From Lachnospiraceae bacterium (GTDB lineage: Bacteria; Bacillota; Clostridia; Lachnospirales; Lachnospiraceae), in the NCBI GenBank assembly GCA_022792535.1, contig JAAWBG010000061.1, positions 1 through 49,361 of the forward strand: a stretch of DNA of 49,361 bases, in the 5' to 3' direction. Positions 35,711 to 43,962 of this stretch are shown here, one piece after another. Position 1 is the stretch's first letter; each line of letters begins with the position of its first letter. A model generated the notes under the pieces. The model did no database searches. It worked only from the letters and a program-made list of their open reading frames with translations, and was not told the origin of the DNA. The translations under genes and the position numbers were made by a program.

Positions 35711-37357
35711 ATGATAACAGTTTGTCTAAATAAAAAAAATTTTGAATATGATATTCATTCTCTGGTCAAAGCTTTTTATGCCGGAGAGGAAGTCAAAGTG
35801 TTTGCGGACAGGGAGAGAATCTGCAGGCTGGAGCAGGAAGAGACGCCCTTGTTTCACCTGGAAGTTTTTTATCTGGAAATGACTGATTTGAAAATAGCTG
35901 ATCTGAAAACGACGGATCTGGAGACACCGGATTTGGAAATATCTGGAGAGCAGGAATTAAACTGGAAGGCGCCGGATGAGAGAGAATCAGATACAGGTCA
36001 GATTGAGATCTTTTTATGGCTTCCGCCTAAGGAACTGGAGAAGGGGAGGACTTTTGAGAATGGCGGGTATTCTGTGGGGGCTCAGACAAAGGTTTCCGTG
36101 GACTTTTCCGATCGAAAGGAGACCAAAAACCGGCTGAAACAGGGATTGTATCAGATGCTGTCAGTTTATACGGGGCAGAAACTTCCCTGGGGCACCCTTA
36201 CAGGCATCCGTCCAGTGAAGATTCCAATGGCCATGCTAGAGCAGAAGAAAACAGAGGAAGAGATCAAAACTTACATGGCAGATACTTATTTTGCCTCAGA
36301 TCAGAAAATAGAATTAAGTCTGAGAATCGCAAAACAGGAGATGGAGCTGCTGAGTCAGATTGACTATCGAAAAGGCTACAGCCTCTATGTGGGGATTCCT
36401 TTTTGCCCCAGTATCTGCTCTTACTGCTCTTTTTCCTCTTCGCCGGTGGAACTGTGGCAGGAAAAAATAGAGGATTACCTGACTGCGTTGGAACAGGAAA
36501 TTGATTTTACCGCAGAAGCCTGCAGACAGAAAAACCTTAACACGATTTATATCGGGGGAGGAACACCCACCGCATTATCTGCTCATCAATTAGATGGATT
36601 GCTTGATAAAATTAAAAATAAATTTAACTTTTCTCATCTATTGGAATATACTCTGGAGGCGGGAAGGCCGGACAGCATCACAAAAGAGAAGCTGAAAGTA
36701 TTGCAGGATCATGGAATTTCCCGGATCTCCATCAATCCCCAGACCATGAACCAGAAGACCCTGAATCTGATCGGGCGGAAGCATACTGCGGTGGAGACGG
36801 TGGAAAGTTTTTGGCTGGCAAGAGAGATGGGCTTTGACAATATCAATATGGATCTGATCTTAGGCCTGCCAGAGGAAAATCTGGAGGATGTCAAAAGAAC
36901 AATGGAACAGGTAAAAAAGTTATCCCCGGATAACCTGACGGTGCATTCCCTTGCCATTAAACGGGCGGCCAGATTGAAAATGTATGCAGAAGAATATGCA
37001 GGAATGCAGATGAAAAACAGTTGGGAAATGGTAGATCTGACGGCAGAATATGCAGAAAATATGGGAATGGAGCCTTATTATTTGTATCGTCAGAAAAATA
37101 TGGCAGGGAATTTTGAAAATGTAGGCTATGCCCGGCCGGGAAAGGCGGGACTTTACAATATTTTGATTATGGAGGAAAAACAGACCATCATCGCCTGCGG
37201 AGCCGGGGCCTCCACAAAATATGTGCTGGAACCAGATGAAAAAGGGAATACACAGGTAGAACGTACAGAAAACGTGAAAAATATTACCCAGTACATAGAG
37301 CGGGTGGAAGAGATGATCCAGCGCAAACGAGAAGGAATAGAGCAATATATCAAATAA
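35711..37357 (+). CDS. hemZ: Radical SAM coproporphyrinogen III dehydrogenase-like protein HemZ
   Basis: A 548-residue radical SAM enzyme of the HemN/HemZ group. The cluster motif is PFCPSICSYCSF (C232, C236, C239), followed by NTIYIGGGTPTAL. The N-terminal 200 residues are the HemZ-specific extension, and the C-terminal part includes PYYLYRQKNMAGNFENVGYA. It would oxidatively decarboxylate coproporphyrinogen or a related substrate anaerobically. Residues 58-77 contain a tandem pentapeptide, D-L-K/E repeated four times at 15-nt spacing, in an acidic insert that makes it longer than usual. ATG 35711 follows GAGAGAAAAAG. A TTG 15 codons upstream would overlap the MBL gene. Confidence 0.87.
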   Translation: MITVCLNKKNFEYDIHSLVKAFYAGEEVKVFADRERICRLEQEETPLFHLEVFYLEMTDLKIADLKTTDLETPDLEISGEQELNWKAPDERESDTGQIEIFLWLPPKELEKGRTFENGGYSVGAQTKVSVDFSDRKETKNRLKQGLYQMLSVYTGQKLPWGTLTGIRPVKIPMAMLEQKKTEEEIKTYMADTYFASDQKIELSLRIAKQEMELLSQIDYRKGYSLYVGIPFCPSICSYCSFSSSPVELWQEKIEDYLTALEQEIDFTAEACRQKNLNTIYIGGGTPTALSAHQLDGLLDKIKNKFNFSHLLEYTLEAGRPDSITKEKLKVLQDHGISRISINPQTMNQKTLNLIGRKHTAVETVESFWLAREMGFDNINMDLILGLPEENLEDVKRTMEQVKKLSPDNLTVHSLAIKRAARLKMYAEEYAGMQMKNSWEMVDLTAEYAENMGMEPYYLYRQKNMAGNFENVGYARPGKAGLYNILIMEEKQTIIACGAGASTKYVLEPDEKGNTQVERTENVKNITQYIERVEEMIQRKREGIEQYIK

Positions 37358-37415
37358 ATGTGATATAAAAATAAAATCAAGATTTAATAAAAGTGATAAA
37401 ATGGAGGAGAAAGCA

Positions 37416-38675
37416 ATGGCATTGGCGAAGAAGCCTGTAAATGGCATGAAAGACATTCTGCCGGAGGAAATGCAGATCCGGGATTATGTGATGAATGTGA
37501 TAAAAGAAACTTACCGCAGTTTTGGATTTACTCCTATTGAGACCCCTTGTATGGAGAATATTGGAAATCTCAGCAGCAAGCAGGGGGGAGAAAATGAAAA
37601 GCTGATTTTCAAGGTTTTAAAACGTGGAGAAAAGTTGAAACTGGAGACGGCCCAAAATGAGGAAGACGTAGTGGATTTTGGAATGCGCTATGATCTGACA
37701 GTGCCTTTGGCCCGGTTTTATTCCAACAATTCCAATAATCTGCCGTCACCCTTTAAGGCGCTGCAGATGGGAAATGTGTGGCGGGCAGACCGGCCTCAGC
37801 GTGGAAGATACCGTCAGTTTATGCAGTGTGATATTGATATTTTAGGAGAGCCCAGCAATCTGGCAGAGATTGAATTGATTCTTGCAACCACTACCACCTT
37901 GGGCAAGTTAGGCTTCAAAAATTTCCAGATTCGGATTAATGAGAGACGGATTTTGAAGGCGATGGCAAAATACAGTGGATTTTCAGAAGATTCATACGAC
38001 ACGGTTTTTATTATTCTGGATAAAATGGACAAGATCGGCTTGGAGGGAGTGGCTCAGGAACTGGAAAAAGGCGGATTTGAGAAATCATCCATTGAAAAAT
38101 ATCTAGGGCTGTTCCGTGATATGGAAGGAAAAGAGGATGTGGCAGAGGGAGTCTCCTATCTGGCGGAAAAATTAGGAGAATTTCTGGATGCAGATACAGC
38201 AAAGAATCTGCAGGAGATTGGGGCATGTGTCAATGACACCAAAGCGGCGGATTTTGATCTGGTATTTGATCCCACTTTGGTCCGGGGCATGTCTTATTAT
38301 ACAGGGACGATTTTTGAGATTGCCATGCCAGAATTTGGAGGAAGCTGCGGAGGGGGAGGCCGCTACGATAAGATGATCGGTAAGTTTACGGGAAATGACG
38401 TTCCAGCCTGCGGATTTTCCATCGGATTTGAGCGGATTATCCTGCTGCTTTTGGAGAGCGGATTCCAGATACCAGGACAGTCGGAAAAGATTGCATATCT
38501 GGTTGAGAAAAATTATCCAGAGGATAAACTGACCCAGGTGATTGCTTTGGCTCAGGAAGAGCGGAAAGCGGGAAAACAGATTCTGGTGGCCCGTATGAAT
38601 AAAAATAAAAAGTTCCAGAAGGAAAAATTGGCGGCAGAAGGGTATACGGAGTTTAAAGAATTTTTCAATAAATAG
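37416..38675 (+). CDS. hisS: Histidyl-tRNA synthetase
   Basis: A 419-residue class II synthetase. The N-terminus VNGMKDILPEEMQIRDYV and FGFTPIETPCMEN are typical. Motif 2 includes RYDLTVPLARF and FRADRPQRGRYRQF-type sequence (here VWRADRPQRGRYRQFMQCD). The histidine-specific segment is LVRGMSYYTGTIFEI, and motif 3 is ACGFSIGFERIILLL. A C-terminal anticodon domain is present. ATG 37416 follows GGAGGAG at 6 nt. It pairs with aspS, a common clostridial arrangement, but here a 121-bp cloverleaf element begins at the first base after its TAG stop. Confidence 0.96.
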   Translation: MALAKKPVNGMKDILPEEMQIRDYVMNVIKETYRSFGFTPIETPCMENIGNLSSKQGGENEKLIFKVLKRGEKLKLETAQNEEDVVDFGMRYDLTVPLARFYSNNSNNLPSPFKALQMGNVWRADRPQRGRYRQFMQCDIDILGEPSNLAEIELILATTTTLGKLGFKNFQIRINERRILKAMAKYSGFSEDSYDTVFIILDKMDKIGLEGVAQELEKGGFEKSSIEKYLGLFRDMEGKEDVAEGVSYLAEKLGEFLDADTAKNLQEIGACVNDTKAADFDLVFDPTLVRGMSYYTGTIFEIAMPEFGGSCGGGGRYDKMIGKFTGNDVPACGFSIGFERIILLLLESGFQIPGQSEKIAYLVEKNYPEDKLTQVIALAQEERKAGKQILVARMNKNKKFQKEKLAAEGYTEFKEFFNK

Positions 38676-38796
38676 GATTAGGGTGTCAAAAGCGCCTTTG
38701 GCGCTGCACTCATACCATATATTGCTATTGCAAGCTTGCTTGCACATCAATATATGGTATAGAGTGGGTGCGTCGCACCCTTTTGACACCCTAATC
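38676..38796. mobile_element. Family B MITE-like cloverleaf element between hisS and aspS (B3)
   Basis: A 121-bp element with perfect 17-bp inverted ends (38676-38692 with 38780-38796). It is flanked by 7-bp direct repeats TAAATAG (38669-38675 and 38797-38803). The left repeat contains the hisS stop codon, so insertion left hisS intact. Inside are arm 1 GCGCC-ttt-GGCGC, a long arm (CACTC/GAGTG with a bulged A, then ATACCATATATTG with its complement, inner GCAAGC-tt-GCTTGC) and arm 3 GGGTGC-gtc-GCACCC. It is 105/121 identical to B2 by eye, with changes compensated in stems. Confidence 0.9.
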
Positions 38797-38839
38797 TAAA
38801 TAGAAAAATAGAAGCATAAAAGGAATCGGAGGAAGAAAC

Positions 38840-40654
38840 ATGGCAGAATCAATGCGCGGGCTTCACAGAAGCCACAGATGTACAGAAGTATCCAGTCAAA
38901 ATATTGGAGAACAGGTAACGGTTATGGGATGGGTGCAGAAGAGAAGGAATTTAGGAAGCTTGATCTTTATTGACCTGAGAGATCGTTCTGGTCTCCTTCA
39001 GATTGTCTTTGATGAACCGAAGGTGGGAAAGGAAGGATTTGCCAAAGCAGGGACTCTGCGCAGCGAATTTGTGGTGGCAGTGACAGGAACCGTGGAAAAG
39101 AGAGCGGCTGCAGTCAATAAGAATCTGAAAACAGGAGAGATCGAGGTGATTGCCACAGATCTTCGAATTTTGTCAGAGTCTGAGACGCCTCCTTTTCCTA
39201 TTGAAGAGAATTCTCAGACCAAAGAGGATCTTCGGCTCCGCTATCGCTATTTAGATTTGAGAAGACCAGATCTTCAAAGAAATCTGATGATGAAGAGCAA
39301 GGTGTCCATGCTGCTGCGCAGGTTTATGGAGCAGGAGGGATTTTTAGAGATCGAAACCCCGATTTTGACAAAATCTACGCCAGAGGGAGCAAGAGATTAT
39401 CTGGTGCCCAGCCGGGTGCATCCAGGCAGTTTCTATGCGCTGCCTCAATCCCCTCAGTTATTTAAACAGCTTTTAATGTGCTCTGGCTACGATCGGTATT
39501 TTCAGATTGCAAGGTGTTTCCGGGACGAGGACCTGCGGGCGGACCGTCAGCCGGAATTTACTCAGGCAGACATGGAGCTGTCCTTTGTGGATGTGGATGA
39601 TGTGATTGAAGTCAACGAACGTCTCCTGCAATATGTATTTAAGGAAGCCATCGGGTTAGACATTACTCTGCCCATCCAGCGGATGCCCTGGCAGGAAGCT
39701 ATGGACCGCTATGGAAGCGATAAACCGGACACTCGTTTTGCCATGGAATTGGTGAATGTATCGGAAGCAGTGGCAGACTGTGGATTCGGTGTGTTTACGG
39801 GAGCTTTGGAACAAGGCGGTTCTGTGCGGGGAATCAATGTGAAAGGTCAGGGTTCAATGCCCCGGAAAAAGATTGATAAATTAGTAGAATTTGCCAAAGG
39901 CTATGGGGCCAAAGGGTTGGCTTATCTGGCGGTAAATGAAGATGGCACTTATAAATCTTCTTTTGCCAAATTTATGGAAGAGGACACGCTGAAAAAGCTG
40001 GTGGAAAAGATGGATGGACAGCCAGGAGATTTACTGCTGTTTGCCGCTGACAAAAACACGGTAGTCTGGGATGTGCTGGGAGCCCTCCGGCTGGAACTGG
40101 GGAAAGAATTAGAGCTGATTGACAAGGATCAGTATAATTTCCTGTGGATCACAGAATTTCCATTGTTGGAGTGGTCTGAGGAGGAAAATCGTTTTATGGC
40201 AAAACATCATCCATTTACCATGCCTATGGAGGAAGACTGGGAGAACATTGATTCTGATCCGGGAGCTGTGCGGGCCAAAGCCTATGATATTGTGCTGAAC
40301 GGAACGGAATTAGGCGGCGGGTCTGTCCGTATTCATCAAAATGATATTCAGGAAAAAATGCTGGAAGTATTGGGCTTTACCAAAGAACAGGCTTATGAAC
40401 AGTTTGGATTCTTACTGAATGCCTTCCAATACGGGGTGCCGCCTCATGCAGGACTGGCCTATGGTTTAGATCGGATTGTGATGCATATGATGCACTGCGA
40501 GAGTATTCGGGACGTGATTGCTTTTCCAAAAGTAAAGGATGCTTCCTGTCTGATGACAGAGGCTCCCGGCAGAGTGGATGAGAAACAATTAGAAGAGCTG
40601 GCCTTATCTGTGACAGTGGAGGAAACTCTTGAAAATACGCCGATGCAACCGTAA
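38840..40654 (+). CDS. aspS: Aspartyl-tRNA synthetase
   Basis: A 604-residue bacterial-type AspRS. It has an N-terminal OB-fold anticodon domain (VTVMGWVQKRRNLGSLIFID) and the catalytic domain with motif 2 (RCFRDEDLRADRQPEFTQAD). The bacterial GAD insertion domain lies between about residues 295 and 420. Motif 3 is GLAYGLDRIVMHMM, followed by IRDVIAFPK. Length and the GAD insert are as expected. CGGAGG precedes the ATG, 36 nt downstream of the B3 element, which must therefore be in its mRNA leader or intercistronic region. No T-box is visible. Confidence 0.96.
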   Translation: MAESMRGLHRSHRCTEVSSQNIGEQVTVMGWVQKRRNLGSLIFIDLRDRSGLLQIVFDEPKVGKEGFAKAGTLRSEFVVAVTGTVEKRAAAVNKNLKTGEIEVIATDLRILSESETPPFPIEENSQTKEDLRLRYRYLDLRRPDLQRNLMMKSKVSMLLRRFMEQEGFLEIETPILTKSTPEGARDYLVPSRVHPGSFYALPQSPQLFKQLLMCSGYDRYFQIARCFRDEDLRADRQPEFTQADMELSFVDVDDVIEVNERLLQYVFKEAIGLDITLPIQRMPWQEAMDRYGSDKPDTRFAMELVNVSEAVADCGFGVFTGALEQGGSVRGINVKGQGSMPRKKIDKLVEFAKGYGAKGLAYLAVNEDGTYKSSFAKFMEEDTLKKLVEKMDGQPGDLLLFAADKNTVVWDVLGALRLELGKELELIDKDQYNFLWITEFPLLEWSEEENRFMAKHHPFTMPMEEDWENIDSDPGAVRAKAYDIVLNGTELGGGSVRIHQNDIQEKMLEVLGFTKEQAYEQFGFLLNAFQYGVPPHAGLAYGLDRIVMHMMHCESIRDVIAFPKVKDASCLMTEAPGRVDEKQLEELALSVTVEETLENTPMQP

Positions 40655-40771
40655 GTTTACATGAAAATCTTCAAAAGCAACAGAGAATATGCAGACTTTA
40701 CATGCATGATATCGTAAGATAAATTCACCGGAAGCGCTGAAGGAATAAGAATTAGATATCAGAAAGGTGAA

Positions 40772-41677
40772 ATGATGATGAATGTATTTGGAGAAAATCT
40801 GCAGTTTTACAGAAAACAGAAAAATATGACCCAGGAGCAGCTTGCAGAAGTTCTTGAGGTGTCCAGGCAGACGGTTTCGAAATGGGAGGCGGGAACCTCT
40901 TATCCAGAGATGGAGAAGATTCTGCAGTTGTGTGATTTCTTTTCCTGCGATATGGATACTCTGCTGCGGAAAGATGCGGTAGAATTAGAAGCAGCTGACA
41001 GCCAAGGCTATGAAAAACATATGGAAAAACAGCGGAAAAGCATTTCTGCAGGGGTGGTGCTGCTGATCTTGAGTCCGGCCCTTTATGAATTGCTGGAAGG
41101 ATTTCACAGAACGCCGGAAATTTTGATGAACATGATATTTTTTGGCATCTGTATGGTAGGAATTCTGATTCTGGTAACAACAGGAATTCAGGACAGCATT
41201 TACCGCAAAAGCCACCCAGTCATTGCAGACTTCTATACAAAGGAAGAAAGAGAGAAGTTTACAGAAAAGTTTCCCCGTCGAATTGCCAGTGGAATCGGTG
41301 TGATATTGGCAGGGCTGCTCATTGGAATGAATGGAGATGGACTGCCTGTAGGGCCAGGTATGACGGAAGAATTTTATAGTGGAATTTTTTTACTGTGTGT
41401 GGCTGCAGGCGTGGGAGTTTTGGTTCATACTGGAATGGGAAGCGCCAAGTATGACCTGGAAAAATACAATAAGGAAAATAATCTCACAGTAGAAAAGGAA
41501 AAAAGAGACCAGAAAATAGGTGTTTGGTGCGGCTGCATTATGCTGATGGCGACGATTGTGTTCTGCATTGGAGGTTTTGTGCTGAACCGATGGGATATCA
41601 ACTGGCTGTCTTATCTCATCGGCGGGATTCTCTGCGGAATGGCAGCGCTGATCCTGCAGGGAAGAAAAGAGAAGTAA
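40772..41677 (+). CDS. XRE-type helix-turn-helix protein with six-helix membrane domain
   Basis: A 301-residue membrane-bound regulator. Residues 8-62 are a Cro/cI helix-turn-helix (NMTQEQLAEVLEVSRQTVSK). After a short linker come about six hydrophobic segments, near residues 90-108, 112-135, 170-190, 200-222, 245-265 and 272-292. Such fusions place a DNA-binding domain at the membrane and are common in Clostridia; the signal and targets are unknown. Three consecutive ATGs (40772, 40775, 40778) follow AAAGGTGA, and the exact start is uncertain by two codons. Transcribed after aspS across a 117-bp gap without a clear terminator. Confidence 0.85.
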   Translation: MMMNVFGENLQFYRKQKNMTQEQLAEVLEVSRQTVSKWEAGTSYPEMEKILQLCDFFSCDMDTLLRKDAVELEAADSQGYEKHMEKQRKSISAGVVLLILSPALYELLEGFHRTPEILMNMIFFGICMVGILILVTTGIQDSIYRKSHPVIADFYTKEEREKFTEKFPRRIASGIGVILAGLLIGMNGDGLPVGPGMTEEFYSGIFLLCVAAGVGVLVHTGMGSAKYDLEKYNKENNLTVEKEKRDQKIGVWCGCIMLMATIVFCIGGFVLNRWDINWLSYLIGGILCGMAALILQGRKEK

Positions 41678-41847
41678 AAGATAGAGTTTATAGATTCCGT
41701 CCTCTAAGAGATTAAGTTAAATTCTGCCCTTCCTTCATATAGACTTTCCTGATAAAACGTGATAGAATATGGCCTAAAGATGAGAAACGTGTATTAGGCG
41801 ACAGGAATAAGATATGGAAATGCATGGCTGATGCAAAAGGAGGAGAC

Positions 41848-42489
41848 ATGAAAAAAGGTATTTTGTTTGATTTGGACGGAACTCTGTGGGACGCATCCCA
41901 GGGGGCGGCGCTCACCTGGGAAAAAGCGATGGAAGAACATTTTGATATAGAGAAGATCTTTACGCCAGAGATGCTTCGGGAAGTTATGGGAAAGAGTATG
42001 TATGAGATTTCAGACATTCTCTTTTCCGAGTTTGAGATGAAGCAGCGGCGGGAAATGCTGACCTATTGCTGCAAGAAAGAGAATGAATACCTTCGAAAAC
42101 ACGGCGGAAAACTGACGGAAGGTCTGGAGGAGACACTGCAGATTTTACGGGACAAGGGGTATTCTCTCTATATTGTAAGCAATTGTCAGGCAGGCTATAT
42201 TGAGGCTTTTATGGAGTATCATGGAATGGAGCAGTATTTTGATGACTACGAGTCTTTTGGAAGAACCGGAAGAGAGAAGGACCGTAACATCCGTCTGGTG
42301 CTGGAGCGGAATCAGCTGGATCAAGCTGTTTACGTGGGAGATATTCAGGGAGACTATTATGCTGCCATGGAAGCTCAGATTCCTTTTATTCATGCACGAA
42401 ATGGTTTTGGAACCATTGTTCAGGCAGAGGTTCCTTATATTGAGAAATTGCCGGATCTTCCCAAGGTGGTGGAAAAAGTGTTTCGGTAA
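41848..42489 (+). CDS. HAD superfamily phosphatase (phosphoglycolate phosphatase-like)
   Basis: A 213-residue haloacid-dehalogenase fold hydrolase. Motif I is GILFDLDGTLWD, giving the nucleophile and acid/base aspartates. Motif II is in YIVSNCQAGY, a lysine follows in RTGREKDRNI, and motif IV is VYVGDIQGDYYAA. A helical cap lies between motifs I and II, as in beta-phosphoglucomutase or phosphoglycolate phosphatase. The substrate cannot be assigned. ATG 41848 is chosen because GGAGG sits 4 nt upstream; an ATG at 41824 lies before that site. Confidence 0.88.
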   Translation: MKKGILFDLDGTLWDASQGAALTWEKAMEEHFDIEKIFTPEMLREVMGKSMYEISDILFSEFEMKQRREMLTYCCKKENEYLRKHGGKLTEGLEETLQILRDKGYSLYIVSNCQAGYIEAFMEYHGMEQYFDDYESFGRTGREKDRNIRLVLERNQLDQAVYVGDIQGDYYAAMEAQIPFIHARNGFGTIVQAEVPYIEKLPDLPKVVEKVFR

Positions 42490-42542
42490 GAATCAGGAAA
42501 TGAGACAGGGAGTCTCTGCATAAATATAAAGTGGAGGAACTT

Positions 42543-43022
42543 ATGGAAAAAATTGCAAGTTTCACGATTGATCATATCAAATTAGAACCAGGAATCTATG
42601 TATCCCGTAAGGATCATATTGGAAAAGAAGTGATTACAACTTTTGATCTGCGGATGACTTCTCCCAATGACGAACCGGTGATGAATACAGCGGAAGTTCA
42701 TACCATAGAACATTTGGCGGCCACCTATCTGAGAAATGATAAAGAATATCAGGATCAGGTGATTTATTTTGGGCCTATGGGGTGCCGGACCGGATTTTAC
42801 CTGCTTTTGGCAGGAGATTATGAGTCTAAGGACGTGGTAAAACTGATTACAGAGATGTATGAATTTATCCGGGATTATAGAGGAGAGGTGCCGGGAGCAA
42901 GTGCGAAGGACTGTGGAAATTATTTGGATATGAATCTGGGAATGGCCAATTATCTGGCTGACCGTTATCTGGAAAAAACCTTATACGGAATTGATGAAAA
43001 ACATTTGTTGTATCCAGAATAG
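42543..43022 (+). CDS. luxS: S-ribosylhomocysteine lyase
   Basis: A 159-residue metalloenzyme that splits S-ribosylhomocysteine into homocysteine and DPD, the precursor of autoinducer 2. The metal ligands are intact: HTIEHL (H53, H57) and C124 in AKDCGNY. The catalytic C81 is in GPMGCRTGFYL. Length is typical. ATG 42543 follows GGAGG at 5 nt. The next gene, an SAH/MTA nucleosidase, makes its substrate, so the pair forms the two-step detoxification of S-adenosylhomocysteine. No SAM riboswitch is visible upstream. Confidence 0.96.
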   Translation: MEKIASFTIDHIKLEPGIYVSRKDHIGKEVITTFDLRMTSPNDEPVMNTAEVHTIEHLAATYLRNDKEYQDQVIYFGPMGCRTGFYLLLAGDYESKDVVKLITEMYEFIRDYRGEVPGASAKDCGNYLDMNLGMANYLADRYLEKTLYGIDEKHLLYPE

Positions 43023-43078
43023 AGAAAAGATTTTTGCCTGAATTCTGTATGGAAACAGAGGTGGAATAGGAGAACAAA

Positions 43079-43777
43079 ATGAAAAAAATTGGAATTATCG
43101 GAGCCATGGAGCTGGAAGTGGAAGTGCTGAAAGAGAGAATGAATATCCGCAATAAAATGGAGAAAGCCTCTATGGAATTTTGGGAGGGAACCCTGAATGG
43201 AACCGAGGCGGTGGTAGTGCGGAGCGGAGTAGGGAAAGTCAACGGGGCTCTCTGCGCTCAGATTTTATGCGATTCTTTTGCAGTTTCCCATATTATCAAT
43301 ACAGGTGTGGCAGGCTCCTTGAAAAATGAGATCAATATTGGAGACATTGTAGTGTCTACAGACGCTTTGCATCATGATATGGACGTACGGGTATTTGGAT
43401 ATTCTCTGGGGGAAGTTCCCCAGATGGGATGTCTGGCATTTTTGGCGGACGCTCATTTACAGCAGCTTGCAGTTTCCTGCTGTAAGGAAGTGAACCCTGA
43501 TATAGAAGTTTATCAGGGCCGGGTGGTCAGCGGAGATCAGTTTATCAGCGATAAAAAAGTAAAAAATGATATGATACAGAATTTTCAGGGCTTCTGCGTG
43601 GAGATGGAAGGGGCGGCTATTGCCCACGCTTCCTACTTGAACCAGATTCCTTTTGTGATTATTCGGGCTATCTCAGATAAAGCGGACGACAGTGCTCAGG
43701 TGGACTATCCATCTTTTGAAAAAGCAGCGGCGGCCCGTTCAGCAGCGCTGGTGGAATATATGCTTCCTAAAATTTAA
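43079..43777 (+). CDS. mtnN: 5'-methylthioadenosine/S-adenosylhomocysteine nucleosidase
   Basis: A 232-residue nucleosidase that removes adenine from methylthioadenosine and S-adenosylhomocysteine. Typical blocks are KIGIIGAMELEVEVLKERM at the start, NTGVAGSLKNEINIGDIVVS, GDQFISDKK, the substrate-binding VEMEGAAIAHASY, and IISDKADD-type IRAISDKADD containing the catalytic aspartate. AGGAG lies 6 nt before the ATG. It follows luxS by 56 bp, and together they give AI-2. Confidence 0.95.
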   Translation: MKKIGIIGAMELEVEVLKERMNIRNKMEKASMEFWEGTLNGTEAVVVRSGVGKVNGALCAQILCDSFAVSHIINTGVAGSLKNEINIGDIVVSTDALHHDMDVRVFGYSLGEVPQMGCLAFLADAHLQQLAVSCCKEVNPDIEVYQGRVVSGDQFISDKKVKNDMIQNFQGFCVEMEGAAIAHASYLNQIPFVIIRAISDKADDSAQVDYPSFEKAAAARSAALVEYMLPKI

Positions 43778-43882
43778 GACAGAACCCAGCTCTCACAGAG
43801 GGAGTTTCAATGGGCAGAGTTTACTGTAGGATGGAAGGAGTTGAGAGTTTCGTAAGAATTTCTTAATTTGATAAAAATTCCA

Positions 43883-43911
43883 TTGACTGATTTGATTTCT
43901 TGTACTATAAT
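43883..43911 (+). promoter_or_regulatory. Sigma-A type promoter for the PAP2 gene
   Basis: TTGACT (43883-43888) and TATAAT (43906-43911) are separated by exactly 17 bp, 51 bp before the PAP2 start codon. It is one of the best promoters in the window. Confidence 0.85.
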
Positions 43912-43962
43912 CCATTGAGATAACTGAGTGTTCGAAGGATTTCGGTGTAGAAAGGTGATCTT

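Noticed and set aside
38676-38796. tRNA or tRNA-like gene suggested by the cloverleaf shape
   Set aside because: The arms have the wrong sizes. There is no anticodon loop, T-loop sequence or acceptor end, and the 7-bp direct repeats show a transposed element instead.
37358-38839. T-box leader upstream of hisS or aspS (also considered before asnS)
   Set aside because: The gaps are too short or are occupied by repeats, and no T-box sequence or specifier stem is visible.
42490-42542. SAM or SAH riboswitch before luxS
   Set aside because: The 53-bp gap is too short and shows no riboswitch stems.
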